A stretch of DNA of 64,000 nucleotides from Gracilaria caudata. Taxonomy: Eukaryota > Rhodophyta > Florideophyceae > Gracilariales > Gracilariaceae. Of the stretch, positions 10,884 to 20,994 are shown one piece after another (within the stretch, counting starts at the first letter, position 1; each line of letters opens with the position of its first letter). The stretch spans positions 1 to 64,000 of the forward strand of contig JASCIV010000006.1 of the NCBI GenBank assembly GCA_030374735.1. The letters are read 5' to 3'. A model generated the notes under the pieces. The model made no database searches, was not told the origin of the DNA, and saw nothing but the letters and a program-made list of their open reading frames with translations. The position numbers and the translations under genes are program-made.

Positions 10884-11792
10884 TCATTGAATTCTCGTCA
10901 CGATGATGTAATTGTGCCCATCAAAGTTCTCCAGATTGTGAGCAAGCTTGTGACATTTTTCTCCTCCCAGAACAGTATAAGAGCCGTCCCCAAGCTCCCC
11001 CACAAAGACTTTCGACATCTGCGGTCTCCTTCCTTCAGGAAACATTTTCACGATCAAGCAGTACTGGTACGCTCCCATCGTTATTCTTTCGTCTTGCTTA
11101 CTGCTTTCTTTCCGCTTTCCGTTTAGCTCTTTTTCACTGCTTCCTTTGCTTTTCTCTATCGTTACAACACTACAACCTCCAGCAACCACCCGACAAGGCC
11201 AGAAACATAGTTCAGAACTATTCTCACTAGTGATGGCTGTGCTCAATCTGGTAGACCCCGAACTGCGCTCAGCGAGGTGGGATACCGTGACTGGTGTACT
11301 CACATTGTCGTACTCTGGTGAGCGTCTTTTCGATGCGAGCCGGGGCCCAGATAGACTAACCCAGGCTTTGGATAAAGCGAGAAGATGGGTGTCTCCCTCT
11401 GGTAGACCCTGAGCCGGTTCTCCATTCTTGGGAGGGGTACAGCGCTTGGTTATGCCCGCATTGTCGTACTCTGGAGACCGTCTTTGATGTGATCCGGAGG
11501 CCAGAAAGATAGACCCAGGCCTTGGACAAGGCGTGAAGATGGGCGTCTCCCTCTGGTAGACCCTGGGCGAAGGCCCTGAGAGGCGCGGTATACCAAGGGT
11601 ATTGTACTTGTCCGGGTGGCGCGAGTGTTCGAGTCGTTGACGAAATTGTTCCCAACTGCAAAGCCAGTCTTTCTCGTTTTCTATGTCTGTTGATTGCAAT
11701 CGTGTAGTGCCTGCATGTTCTATCACATTCTCTTCCAAACATTCTATCTTGTGACAGAGCGAACTTGTAACATGCGAAATATACTCAGGCAT
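10884..11792 (-). CDS. Unrecognised ORF spanning a tandem repeat (doubtful)
   Basis: A 302-residue ATG frame resembling no family. Its middle is translated from the tandem repeat at 11248-11620, so phrases such as LPEGDTHL and SLSG...RRSPEYDN recur. The last 60 residues (EGRRPQMSKVFVGELGDGSYTVLGGEK) look more like ordinary protein. It may be an artefact of an open repeat, or the remains of a gene into which the repeat expanded. Confidence 0.2.
   Translation of the reverse strand: MPEYISHVTSSLCHKIECLEENVIEHAGTTRLQSTDIENEKDWLCSWEQFRQRLEHSRHPDKYNTLGIPRLSGPSPRVYQRETPIFTPCPRPGSIFLASGSHQRRSPEYDNAGITKRCTPPKNGEPAQGLPEGDTHLLALSKAWVSLSGPRLASKRRSPEYDNVSTPVTVSHLAERSSGSTRLSTAITSENSSELCFWPCRVVAGGCSVVTIEKSKGSSEKELNGKRKESSKQDERITMGAYQYCLIVKMFPEGRRPQMSKVFVGELGDGSYTVLGGEKCHKLAHNLENFDGHNYIIVTRIQ
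11248..11620. repeat. ~150-155 bp tandem repeat, 2.4 units
   Basis: The phrase CTGGTAGACCC begins units at 11248, 11398 and 11553, giving unit lengths of 150 and 155 bp. Internal matches include TTGTCGTACTCTGG and AGATGGG(T/C)GTCTCCCTCTGG. The third unit is truncated. Units differ by many substitutions, so the array is old. Confidence 0.8.
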
Positions 11793-12187
11793 GTCGAGCT
11801 AACGAGGCCTGGTATGCAATGTCAGGGATTCTGAAGGGCGCAGTGAATGTCTTAACGGGGCAAAGTCCGAGCCTTACGGTTGAAACAAATTATTCGGTCC
11901 ACGGTTCTACTACAAAACAATTCGATTCTCTGGAGCGAGTCGTGCGATATCTGGAATGGTTGAAGTAGAAAGTCAAAGATGAAATGTCACATTCCTCCAT
12001 GGAAAAGAGGAAAAATGGGATGTACATGCGCTGAACGGAAAGATGGGTGGCCGGGAAGGAAGTTCCGGGAATGCCTTAGTCTTTTGATAGGTGTTGTACG
12101 CTATAGGGGGCTTGCACCTGGAATCTTGCTGTTTAAACGTCCACTTTAGGATCCGAGTATTCTCAGAACGAAGGGAAACGAAACTTG
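11793..12187. other. Intergenic, downstream of EMC3
   Basis: I see no gene, repeat or structured element here. Short frames on both strands are random-looking. Confidence 0.5.
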
Positions 12188-12949
12188 TCAAAAGGCTCCA
12201 AAATCCTTTGCCGACTTCTGAAGCAACTGCTCCTCGAATTGACTCAGACGAAAACTATGAGCTGTTCTCCGCACTGCTTCACGCTCTTTCGAAAACACCT
12301 TATCGGGTGCCACATTCATCGATACCTGAGTCAAAGCACTGGGAATGAGAATATCATCCTGAGTGGACCCGCTAGTCAAGAGAGACAGAAGACCAGCATT
12401 TCCAAAAAGGTTCAGGACATACCAGCTCAGAGCGCTCACATAGCTAACGTCGAGGTTTTGAGCACTTAGATCAAGTCCACTCTGCAACATCGATCTAAAA
12501 CGTGGGGTCAAAGTGAATGGTAATTTGCAAACCGCAACACCCGCGAACGTATATCGCGCCCATGCTCCAAGGATCATTTGAGGCACGACATTGATTAGAA
12601 CTGATAGCACTTGATTGGCAAGACTTTCTGGATTCATCAGCGGCGACATTGCGGATACATTTGTCGGTGGTTTGCGAAGTGGGCCGTCTTCTTTCACCAT
12701 ATAAAATCGACGAGCTTCATATTGAATGCGTGATATCGCGTGGCCGTTGGTTCGCAAGTTCTGGGCACGATGTAGGCGATTTGAATCGCGAGTCTTCATC
12801 AGACTTGTGGGAGGTTCGCTCAGTATCAGCTTCGATAGATTGATACGTAAAAGATTCATCAAGATGGTGACGATCGTTATCGGAAGCAAAACTTTTACTT
12901 GCAAGGAACGATCAAGCGGAACGTCTAATGTTTCTTCGCTGAAGGCCAT
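12188..12949 (-). CDS. EMC3: ER membrane protein complex subunit 3
   Basis: A 253-residue protein, close to the usual EMC3 length of about 260. The start LDRSLQVKVLLPITIVTILMN gives the first membrane helix. The middle LINVVPQMILGAWARYTFAG and KLPFTLTPRFRSMLQSGLDL match the conserved hydrophobic-groove region, and SALSWYVLNLFG is another family hallmark. EMC3 is the Oxa1/YidC-superfamily core of the EMC, which inserts tail-anchored and multipass proteins into the ER membrane. ATG 12949 is used because the longer frame opens with TTG. No intron is needed. EMC6, the partner subunit next to EMC3 in the complex, is at the right end of this window. Confidence 0.9.
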   Translation of the reverse strand: MAFSEETLDVPLDRSLQVKVLLPITIVTILMNLLRINLSKLILSEPPTSLMKTRDSNRLHRAQNLRTNGHAISRIQYEARRFYMVKEDGPLRKPPTNVSAMSPLMNPESLANQVLSVLINVVPQMILGAWARYTFAGVAVCKLPFTLTPRFRSMLQSGLDLSAQNLDVSYVSALSWYVLNLFGNAGLLSLLTSGSTQDDILIPSALTQVSMNVAPDKVFSKEREAVRRTAHSFRLSQFEEQLLQKSAKDFGAF

Positions 12950-13355
12950 TTCCAAATGGATTCGTAGTTAGCAGACGGGGTTTCACTCAGGAACACGATA
13001 TCGAAGCCGAAGATCGTGCTCAGCTTCTGGATTACCCTTGTAATAGCGATGCGTAAACACCGAGTGAAGTATCTTGCAACCCAGATGTACAGCTTCGCTC
13101 TCAAATCTTCTTCAATCACGTTTTGAAAAAAAAATCGCAGCGCCAAATCCGCGTCTACTTCTTGGCCCGTTTAAAGTTCACCAAACTTCAACAAAAGCAA
13201 GAATGCAACACATGAAAATGCTTCCTCTTTCGCTCAGACTTCTTGCGACGCACTCAGTAATATAGTAACTCACAAATTCCTCCAGTCTTCTCACCACAGA
13301 CTGTTAGCTGCTACCAACGATGGAATGAGATACCAAAGCTCCTACATCCCAACAA

Positions 13356-13846
13356 TCAGAGTTGAGTAGCGATGTTCTTGATTTCGTTCGCAGATTGCTC
13401 CAGTACTTCTACCCAGTTAGATACATCACCAAGCTCCTTCAGTTCTTTAGTAAGTCGATCGAGAAGTGTGGTCCACTGATGGATTTGATAACCGTTAGAA
13501 GACAACAAACGCTCAATGTTTCGAAGCTCCGTTTCGATCTGGCGTTCTGCTTGATAGACCTGATCACAACAAGAAAGTGTTAGACAAGGTCGAGATATTG
13601 ATTAGAATGAGTTCTGAATTAATTCATCTTAAGCTACCTCTTGAACATCTTCATTAATAACCTTGAGAAGAGCATCACTAAGATCGGAAGCTGCTTTTTG
13701 GACTGTTTGCGCCCCAGCACCTGAGTAGGGAATGACACTTTGTCAGACATAAGATGGCGATATTCCGCAGGAATTGGAAACGTACTTAACGACTGCTTTA
13801 ACTCATTTTTTCTTCGCTCCGCCTCTCGAATGTGTACGGAAAGCAT
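13356..13846 (-). CDS. BLOC1S1: BLOC-1 subunit 1 / GCN5L1, three exons
   Basis: No single frame covers this gene, but three exons join cleanly: 13846-13786, 13720-13638 and 13559-13356. Introns are 65 nt (GTACGT...CTACTCAG) and 78 nt (GTAGCT...TGATCAG). The 115-residue product begins MLSVHIREAERRKNELKQS and ends in a helix containing LTKELKELGDVSNWVEVLE, which matches the family phrase (LKEIGDVENW in animals). The family length is about 125. BLOC1S1 is a small coiled-coil subunit of BLOC-1/BORC, which act on endosome-lysosome trafficking; it is also linked to mitochondrial protein acetylation. It is divergent from OXA1, about 530 bp away. Confidence 0.87.
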
Positions 13847-14375
13847 TTTACCGTGTTATTCTTGGAGCCCAAGCCACACAATATCAATCCGGTACGAATT
13901 CACTGTGGTAAAAGATGGAGTTTGAAACAGAGCAGGAAAGAGTGGCTATTCCGCGATATCGCTTATAGCAGCAGAGCCAAAAGCATCAAAGTCTATGAAA
14001 TGGGCTGTTCTAAACATAAGGTTAACACTCTTCCCTTCCTCGAGAGCCTTCACAAGCAGTGCTCCATTGTCTTCTTCAAACTTGGGGCTGTTGGTGGTGC
14101 CATGAGAAAGAGTTACAATAATCTTACAGTAGAACCAGAAGGTACTGTAAGCTTTGGTTGAGCTGTATTGAGGTGTGGTAGCACTGGATCAAAATCAAGT
14201 GCTGTGGGTCGGCGCGTGGCCATGGGACGAAGAGAAACGATCATGTGCACAAAATTTCACATATCCGGTCACAACTCTTCCGCGTCGCTGGAGGAGCAGA
14301 TATCGCTTTCGGGTTAGTTTGGTTGAGGTCAAACCACAGTTCCGGCCTTTCTCTTTTATCTATCCAAAAGAAGAT

Positions 14376-15626
14376 ATGAATAGAGTTTTGCTTGCGCATC
14401 TTAGTGCGAAAACGCTGAGAAGGTCAGCGCCGTCAAAATTGTTCCCGCTCTACGGAAACCCCCGGTATCTGTCCACAATCCCATCTGCGCACTCAACAAC
14501 CACCTCAAATTTCTTATCAAACGTTGCGTACGCAGACGAAAAAACGGCAGACCACCGCGCTGCTCGCCCCGATTCTTCAAACAGTGTGGACCAGATTCCC
14601 AGTGTCACGGATCAGTCTCAAGCGGTTGATATAGCAACACTTGAAAATGTCAATGCTGCGACCGATGCCGTGGCAGCCACCGACGCGGCGATAACTGGTG
14701 CAGAAGTTGCTTCTTCATCGTTTTCTTTGTCTGACACACTATTGCAACCCGCGATCTCTCTGTTAAATATAACCCATGATGCAACAAATTTACCTTGGTA
14801 CCTGGCGATAGCAGCTTCAACAGTTTTCATACGGACTATGCTACTCCCAGCCACAATAATGACAATGAAAAACTCTGCGAAGATGCAAGCGATACAGCCA
14901 GACATTATGGAGAAACGAGAAGAGGTAATGCAAGCCATAAAGACGGGCAATCGACCTCTAGCTAATCGTAAACAGCAAGAAATGCAAGACTTCATGAGAA
15001 ACGCAGGTGTAGCTCCAGCAAAAGTTTTGATCGGCCCGCTCGTTCAACTTCCTGTTTTTATCTCGTTTTTCGTTAGCGTAAGACGTCTATCACAATCTGA
15101 TCCGACTTTCGTCGGCGGTGGCGTTGCATGGTTTACCGATTTATCAGTGATGGATCCAACATACGTTTTGCCAGTAGTTTGTGGTGCTACTTTGCTCGGC
15201 ATGACCGAATTTGGAGCCGATACGGGGTCAACGAAGATGTCTCCCCAAATGAAGAATGGAATGCGTATAGTTGCTGCATTGTCAGTACCTCTTACTTACT
15301 GGTTCCCAGCAGCAGTCTTCTGTTACTGGATACCGAATAACGTGTTCTCTGTGGTGCTTGGCGCAGCAATGCGCACCAAGAGCATTAGAAAAATGGTAGG
15401 CATTGATGTGAACCCTGCATCAATTCCAGGCACTCGCGCTGCAAAAGAGCGCGAGACAAAGATTGCTGTTCTCGCCCGAAAGGCCGGGGTGTCCAAGGAA
15501 ATCAATGTTGAGCAAGTTCTCGCAAGCTATGGGAAACAACCTACAGCTCTAGGTGATGGGACGGTTGCCAAACCCGTCCTGTTCAAACAAAAACCAAAGA
15601 AGAAGATGAGTGTGGCTGCAAATTGA
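14376..15626 (+). CDS. OXA1: Mitochondrial inner-membrane insertase OXA1
   Basis: A 416-residue protein. The N-terminus (MNRVLLAHLSAKTLRRSAPSKL) is an arginine/serine-rich mitochondrial presequence. Membrane segments and conserved stretches follow: LPWYLAIAASTVFIRTMLLP, the loop with QAIQPDIMEKREE, LIGPLVQLPVFISFFVSVR and YWIPNNVFSVVLGAAMR. OXA1 inserts mitochondrially encoded and some imported proteins into the inner membrane, and its C-terminal basic tail (here rich in K/R, ending KKKMSVAAN) usually contacts the ribosome. The ATG at 14376 was chosen over an upstream non-ATG extension that has no targeting character. A plastid ALB3 identity is less likely given the presequence. No intron. 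Confidence 0.88.
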   Translation: MNRVLLAHLSAKTLRRSAPSKLFPLYGNPRYLSTIPSAHSTTTSNFLSNVAYADEKTADHRAARPDSSNSVDQIPSVTDQSQAVDIATLENVNAATDAVAATDAAITGAEVASSSFSLSDTLLQPAISLLNITHDATNLPWYLAIAASTVFIRTMLLPATIMTMKNSAKMQAIQPDIMEKREEVMQAIKTGNRPLANRKQQEMQDFMRNAGVAPAKVLIGPLVQLPVFISFFVSVRRLSQSDPTFVGGGVAWFTDLSVMDPTYVLPVVCGATLLGMTEFGADTGSTKMSPQMKNGMRIVAALSVPLTYWFPAAVFCYWIPNNVFSVVLGAAMRTKSIRKMVGIDVNPASIPGTRAAKERETKIAVLARKAGVSKEINVEQVLASYGKQPTALGDGTVAKPVLFKQKPKKKMSVAAN

Positions 15627-15819
15627 AGCGCAATTGAATGTCACCGTTTGACTACTCCAGAACGGATCTATTGCGTTTGATGTTATATGAGCTTTAAAGA
15701 ACGGGCACTGCCTTGACTGCTTGCAAATGAGGAAGGGCCTGCACCCTTGTGTATACTGAGCTGGAGCCATGAACGGCTTTGAACGATTGTGTCACTTCAA
15801 TTTGCACTGGTTCTATATT

Positions 15820-17178
15820 CTACCTCGCCTCAACATCTTCCTCGGTCCCATCGCAGTGTACTCCATCGTCGACATAGAGCACACCCGCGTTTAACAGATC
15901 GCGCAGGAGTTTTTCAAACGATGGCTCAGCGCGACAGAGCTCGGCATATTCGACAGCATTTCGGCTTCGTCGCCCGCAGATGAAGGTCGCCCAGTCAACG
16001 TTTTCCGCATGCCATTCTTCTCCATCGATGTACATACAGCACCTTTCTGCAGCACAATCGTAAATGAATATAGAACCTTCCCTCTGCCTTACGGTGAGAT
16101 CATTGCCAATCTCAACAGAGTTCTTGATAGCGTTCAGCATTTGCTCTACTTCGCTTTCCTCAGGTATTTGCTCTCCTTCACTTGGCTCTCCAAGCTGGCT
16201 TAGGTGCGTGGCGAACCATCTACGAAACTGTTGCTTTGTGGCGTGGTCTTCTCGCAGCTTGGAAAACAATTTGTCGAAGGCATTCTGAACTGCAGCATCA
16301 GTCAATCTCGCGGGATCTGATATATTTTGCAGCAAATGGTCACCATCTTCATGCAAGAGTTGTTCCCACAGCTGTTGTTCCTGTACAACATTCGTTACCC
16401 ATGCAGACATTAAACTGGCTATGGAAGGTGCTCGGAAGCCAATACTGTACGTGATACAATCATCACTGAGACTAATTCCGTGATGAGGAAAGCGCGGTGG
16501 AACGTAAAGCGCATCACCAGGTTCCAAAACCCACTGCTCATCTGGCTGAAAGCCACCTCGCAATATCCGAACGTCTAGGTTCGGTACCAGCTGTTCTTTC
16601 TGCTCGCTAATAGGTGTATATGCAGTCTTCCACAACCTAGTTCCAGACGTCTGAAGAAGGAAGACGTCATAATTGTCCACATGCGGACCAACACTACCAC
16701 CGGTGGGCGCATACGAGATCATGACGTCATCAAAGCGCCAGTTAGGAAGAAAGGCAAAGTTGTCAAGAATATCAGCCACTTGAGGGACGCCGTGGTTCAC
16801 GCGGTCGACCAGTAGCGTCCAGTGTTTCTCTGGGAGAGTGGCGAAATGGTCGGGTGAGAACGGACCGTGTTCCAATGTGTATGGCCCGTGGGTTTCGCCA
16901 TCGCCGCGACCGCGAATGATGCGGGACGGAAGGTCACACGATAAGGCGGCGAGCTCATCGGGGGTTAGGGAGTGCACAGGGAGGAGGTTGCGAAGGAGGT
17001 GGGGTTTTCTGCCCCATATGGTTCGCAAGAAGAGCGCTTGTTCGTAACGCGAAGTGAGGAGCGGGTGTGCTGTCAAGGTGCAGGTGGAAGTTCGTTTTAA
17101 GCGACGGGGGATTCTGCACGCTAATGGGCGGATGAGATTGACGAAGGCGCCACTGGGAGGTGGTGCCGTGTGGCCCAT
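15820..17178 (-). CDS. RoxA/YcfD-type ribosomal protein arginine/histidine hydroxylase (JmjC-cupin)
   Basis: A 452-residue protein with a basic, serine/threonine-rich N-terminus (about 40 residues) that looks like an organelle presequence. The catalytic JmjC barrel shows the Fe(II) ligands H166-x-D168 in GPHVDNYDVFLLQ and H232 in VPPRFPHHG; GTRLWK lies between them. The C-terminal half is helical, as in bacterial YcfD and eukaryotic MINA53/NO66. YcfD hydroxylates an arginine of ribosomal protein L16 using 2-oxoglutarate and oxygen. The PPRFPHxG and HVDxYDVFLLQ phrases look bacterial, so action on mitochondrial or plastid L16 is a reasonable inference. It is divergent from cullin-3, sharing a 560-bp intergenic region. 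Confidence 0.82.
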   Translation of the reverse strand: MGHTAPPPSGAFVNLIRPLACRIPRRLKRTSTCTLTAHPLLTSRYEQALFLRTIWGRKPHLLRNLLPVHSLTPDELAALSCDLPSRIIRGRGDGETHGPYTLEHGPFSPDHFATLPEKHWTLLVDRVNHGVPQVADILDNFAFLPNWRFDDVMISYAPTGGSVGPHVDNYDVFLLQTSGTRLWKTAYTPISEQKEQLVPNLDVRILRGGFQPDEQWVLEPGDALYVPPRFPHHGISLSDDCITYSIGFRAPSIASLMSAWVTNVVQEQQLWEQLLHEDGDHLLQNISDPARLTDAAVQNAFDKLFSKLREDHATKQQFRRWFATHLSQLGEPSEGEQIPEESEVEQMLNAIKNSVEIGNDLTVRQREGSIFIYDCAAERCCMYIDGEEWHAENVDWATFICGRRSRNAVEYAELCRAEPSFEKLLRDLLNAGVLYVDDGVHCDGTEEDVEAR

Positions 17179-17740
17179 GAAGCCGTCATCACGAACACGG
17201 AAAGCCCTTCGATGGCGAATGCTTGGCTGCCACCTTCACAGTTCACCTCCACTGTGCATGCGCATTGCGAATCGACATCCTTTCGAGTGGGGGCTTGTGC
17301 CACGTTACCACGTATGCTACGTAATACGAGCGCGCACCAATCACCGCGCGCCAAATTCGCCAGGCTGCTGCAGGCCATTCCTGGAGGCTCGTGTGCACAT
17401 GTGCGCGAGAGCATACTGCATCGACCAGCGCAAGCGCGGACAGCGCAAGCGCGCATGACACGGTCCGTCGTGTAAACGCTACCGTTGTACCGTCGTATGC
17501 AATCCATCCGCCATATCTAGCGTCTCGACTGTTGACCCTCCGTCCCATAGTGCGCTCCCCGCTCGCGCCGACACACATCAACGTCGAGATTCGCCAGGCA
17601 CCCGTGCGCGGTGCTTCTCCCTCACGTTGCGCGACGCCTTCTCTTCTCATCCGTGTTCTCAGTTTCTCGTGTGAGCCCTTACGTTTTGCTTGAGTCACTC
17701 ATTACGTCGCGCGTCTTGGCCGCACCAGTCTCCACTCACC
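17179..17740. promoter_or_regulatory. Divergent promoter region, RoxA-like / cullin-3
   Basis: Between two divergent starts. It contains ACCGTTGTACCGTCGTA at 17481-17497, which includes the reverse complement of TACGACGGTA (17488-17497). A pyrimidine-rich leader (about 17610-17700) precedes the cullin start. Frames on both strands here are GC-rich shadows. Confidence 0.4.
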
Positions 17741-20095
17741 ATGGCACGTCGTAACTCTGGACGTTTTGTCATCTCTTGTTTTCCGCAGCCTGTTCAACTT
17801 GACCCCCACTTTGCGGAGAAGACATGGCAAACGCTTGAGCATGCCATCAATGAGATTAACAAACGCAACATTTCCAACCTTTCGTTTGAGCAGCTTTATC
17901 GCTATTCGTACAACATGGTACTTCACAAGCACGGCGACTATCTGTACGATGGTCTTACTCGCCTGCAAACTGATCATCTCATCGCAGTTGCAGATCTCAT
18001 CAAGCGCACCGAACCCCCCGTCTTTCTGTCAGAGATAAAGCGCCAGTGGACCTGGTTTGAAATCAGTCTCTCACATGTGCGCGAGGTTTTGATGTACATG
18101 GATCGTCACTATGTCAAACCGAAGAAGAAGAAGAACGTACATGAGCTAGGGCTTGCCCTCTTCCGCGACGGAGTCGTCCGTCACCCGTCCATTCTTCCAC
18201 GTTTATCGGAGACTCTCTTGGCGAGCATCGATAAGGAGAGAAATGGAGAACCTATTGATTACTTGCTTGTCAAGAGCATTACAAGAATGCTGGCCGAACT
18301 GGGCGTAGACGACGACGGCAAATCTGTTTACGAGACCGTTTTTGAAGATGGCTTTCTTGAGCGCACACGCCAGTTTTACGCCCGAGAAGCCACTCTATAT
18401 CTCTCGGAAACAACATGCTCTGAATATTTGCGAAAGGCTAGTCAACGCATCAATCAAGAGCGTCTGAGAGTTGAATGCTATTTGGAGCCCGACACCGCAC
18501 CAAAAGTACGTCGCGTTGCAGAGACCGAACTCATATCCAAGTACATGGACAAACTTATCAACATGGAGAACTCTGGTCTTATCTGGATGTTGCGTAACGA
18601 CAAAATTGAGGACCTTAAGCTCATGTACACTCTTTTCAAGGGCATTAAACACGGTGAAGAGGAGGTCCGCCATAACCTCAAAGAAGAAGTCCTAGAAAGA
18701 GGAACTAAAATTATCCAGAATACCGAAAACGTTCGCGATCCTATTGCTCTGGTCAACGCTATCCTCATGTTAAGGGAAAAATACGACAACATTGTCAACA
18801 CTGCGTTTACGACTCCGGCCGAGAAGGCTCCGCAAGCCTCAAACCCTGCAGGTTCAGCCATGACTGCTAGATATTTCTTAGAACAGCTGAACAATGGGTC
18901 CAGCAGCGATGCAGTGAATGGCGCCCAAACACGGCATGAAAGCGTTCCTGATAAGCGCTTCGTTTCTGCGGTCAATGATGCATTTGAACGGTTTGTAAAC
19001 GGCTTCAGCCGATCTGCCGAATACCTTTCGCTCTATGTAGACAAACTCTTGCGGAAAGATTTCAAGGGACTAACTGATGATGAGATCGATGCCAAACTAG
19101 ATGCTGTCATGGCACTGTTCCGGTATCTAAGTGACAAGGACGTTTTTGAACGATACTACAAGCAGCATTTACAAAAGCGACTGCTTTATTCCCGATCTAC
19201 CTCATCTGATGCGGAACGGAGTTTCATCACCAAGATGAAGACCGATTGCGGGTACTTGTACACTTCGAAAATGGAAATCATGTTCAACGATATGAAAACT
19301 AGTGACGAAAGCACATCACAGTTTAGGGACAAAGTGGCTCAGGAATCTATTGAAATGCGAGGAATAGATTTGAAGGTGTTTGTGCTCACCACCATGAGTT
19401 GGCCGGTGCCTCAAACACCAGCTGTGAATCTCCCAGAAGATGCTGTACACTGCGCTTCTAAGTTTGAGGAATTCTATTACCAAAAGCATAACGGACGACG
19501 ACTGACATGGCAGCAATCTCTCGGAACGGCAGAGATACGTGCTAGGTTTGGCACCCGTGTATATGAGCTCTATTCGGTGTCGGCCTATGCTATGTGCATC
19601 CTTTTGTTATTTAACTCGAATGACAGTCTTACATACAAAGAAATCGCTGACGCTACCCTCATCCCTGAATCAGAGCTTGTGAGACACTTACAAAGTCTTT
19701 CTCTGGCGAAGCACAAGGTCTTGAAGAAAGAACCTCGGGAAAAGGAAGTGAAACCAAACGATAGATTCATGTTCAACTCTGATTTTCAAAGTCGAAGCAG
19801 AAGAATCAAGATGCAAGTCGTCACAGCTCAGAAAGAGAACGAAACTGAGAGAAATCATACGCGCTGTCGCATCAATGCCGACCGCGGTCCTGTGATAGAT
19901 ACAGTTGTCGTGCGCATCATGAAGCATCGTAAGACTTTGGAGCACAACAGACTTATAGCTGAAGTCACCCGAGAATTAGAATCAAAGTTCGAGCCAAACA
20001 CTCAAGAGATCAAGAAGAGAATTGAAAGTCTTGTAGAGAGAGAGTACTTGGAGAGACAAAAGGACAAGAGGCAGGTGTATCAGTATGTGGCGTAG
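17741..20095 (+). CDS. CUL3: Cullin-3, scaffold of BTB-type E3 ubiquitin ligases
   Basis: A 784-residue cullin. N-terminal cullin repeats hold YDGLTRLQTDHLIAVADLI; the cullin-homology domain includes VFERYYKQHLQKRLL and MKTDCGYLYTSKMEIMFND. The C-terminal winged-helix carries the neddylation site at about K728 in RIMKHRKTLEHNRLIAEV, and the end EREYLERQKDKRQVYQYVA is typical of CUL3. CUL3 binds BTB-domain substrate adaptors at its N-terminus and RBX1 at its C-terminus. The start ATG is in an excellent context (CACCATGG); the upstream TTG extension is ignored. No introns. Confidence 0.96.
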   Translation: MARRNSGRFVISCFPQPVQLDPHFAEKTWQTLEHAINEINKRNISNLSFEQLYRYSYNMVLHKHGDYLYDGLTRLQTDHLIAVADLIKRTEPPVFLSEIKRQWTWFEISLSHVREVLMYMDRHYVKPKKKKNVHELGLALFRDGVVRHPSILPRLSETLLASIDKERNGEPIDYLLVKSITRMLAELGVDDDGKSVYETVFEDGFLERTRQFYAREATLYLSETTCSEYLRKASQRINQERLRVECYLEPDTAPKVRRVAETELISKYMDKLINMENSGLIWMLRNDKIEDLKLMYTLFKGIKHGEEEVRHNLKEEVLERGTKIIQNTENVRDPIALVNAILMLREKYDNIVNTAFTTPAEKAPQASNPAGSAMTARYFLEQLNNGSSSDAVNGAQTRHESVPDKRFVSAVNDAFERFVNGFSRSAEYLSLYVDKLLRKDFKGLTDDEIDAKLDAVMALFRYLSDKDVFERYYKQHLQKRLLYSRSTSSDAERSFITKMKTDCGYLYTSKMEIMFNDMKTSDESTSQFRDKVAQESIEMRGIDLKVFVLTTMSWPVPQTPAVNLPEDAVHCASKFEEFYYQKHNGRRLTWQQSLGTAEIRARFGTRVYELYSVSAYAMCILLLFNSNDSLTYKEIADATLIPESELVRHLQSLSLAKHKVLKKEPREKEVKPNDRFMFNSDFQSRSRRIKMQVVTAQKENETERNHTRCRINADRGPVIDTVVVRIMKHRKTLEHNRLIAEVTRELESKFEPNTQEIKKRIESLVEREYLERQKDKRQVYQYVA

Positions 20096-20412
20096 TTGAA
20101 CGACGAGCGCTTTCAGATTGAATTGCCTATCATGGGAAAGGATGGGAGTCGTCTGTCATGTCTGTGTATGTTCTTTACGTTCAAAATAAGCGGACAGGGG
20201 TGTAACTAGTCAAGAGCACGGGATGCCTTGGTTATGGGAGAGCGGGCGGGTACAGCTTGTCGTAAAACCCAACATAAATATGTAAACGCTTGCTGCCAAA
20301 ACAAGTACTGGTCGACGTCTGAGCTGTATTGGCGTTGTTTGAGGCTCATTTCTAGAGCGAAACTCATAAAAAGAAACAAACACAAGTTAATAGAAGCTCA
20401 AAGCCAAGCTGC
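20096..20412. other. Convergent intergenic region
   Basis: About 320 bp between the 3' ends of cullin-3 and the RGG-protein gene. I see only UTR-like sequence. Confidence 0.5.
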
Positions 20413-20994
20413 TTATGAGTCAAGGGATAGTTTCTCAACGTTTTGCTTGAGTTGTTCAGTTTCATCTTGGGGATTGTCACTCTCCTTAGTGCAGGCTTCT
20501 GGGGCTTCCAAGGAGTCCAGATAGTCATAGACTGATTGACTCTCAGAAATGCCAAAGGCGAAGCGTGTGGATTCTCCCAGTCTAACCCATTGAGGGACAC
20601 TAAGAAGAACCTTTTCGAGACCAGAGAAGTCCGCTGTTAACTCTGTTAATAAATGAGTATCATTCAGATGCACTTCCTCGGCATCTTCCATAGGACGAAT
20701 CTTGGCAGCTTCTTCGAAATCCACTCCACTATCTTGATTCTCATCACTCAATTCCGCCTCGCGGTATCGGTACTCGTTTGACCCGAGATTTTCATTGAGT
20801 CTACTGCCCCGGTATGATGCCTTCTTCGAACCTCCTCGCCCGCCTCGCCCGCCTCGCCCGCCTCTACCACCACGTCCACCACGACCGCCACGTCCACCCC
20901 TTCCACCGCGTCCCCGGTTCTCACGCCGGTCACGTGCATGGCCTCGGCTGCGAGCAGACCGCCGACATGGACCAGAAAGCAAGTCCGTCTCCAT
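20413..20994 (-). CDS. RGG-box protein of unknown function
   Basis: A 193-residue protein. After a short basic start (METDLLSGPCRRSARSRG) there is an uninterrupted run of RGG repeats (about residues 27-55), typical of RNA-binding or arginine-methylated proteins. The C-terminal 120 residues are acidic and contain a conserved-looking block (VPQWVRLGESTRFAFGISES) that I do not recognise. The longer frame opens with GTG at 21042, so ATG 20994 is used. It could be a nucleolar or mRNP factor; no enzymatic motif is visible. Confidence 0.6.
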   Translation of the reverse strand: METDLLSGPCRRSARSRGHARDRRENRGRGGRGGRGGRGGRGGRGGRGGRGGRGGSKKASYRGSRLNENLGSNEYRYREAELSDENQDSGVDFEEAAKIRPMEDAEEVHLNDTHLLTELTADFSGLEKVLLSVPQWVRLGESTRFAFGISESQSVYDYLDSLEAPEACTKESDNPQDETEQLKQNVEKLSLDS

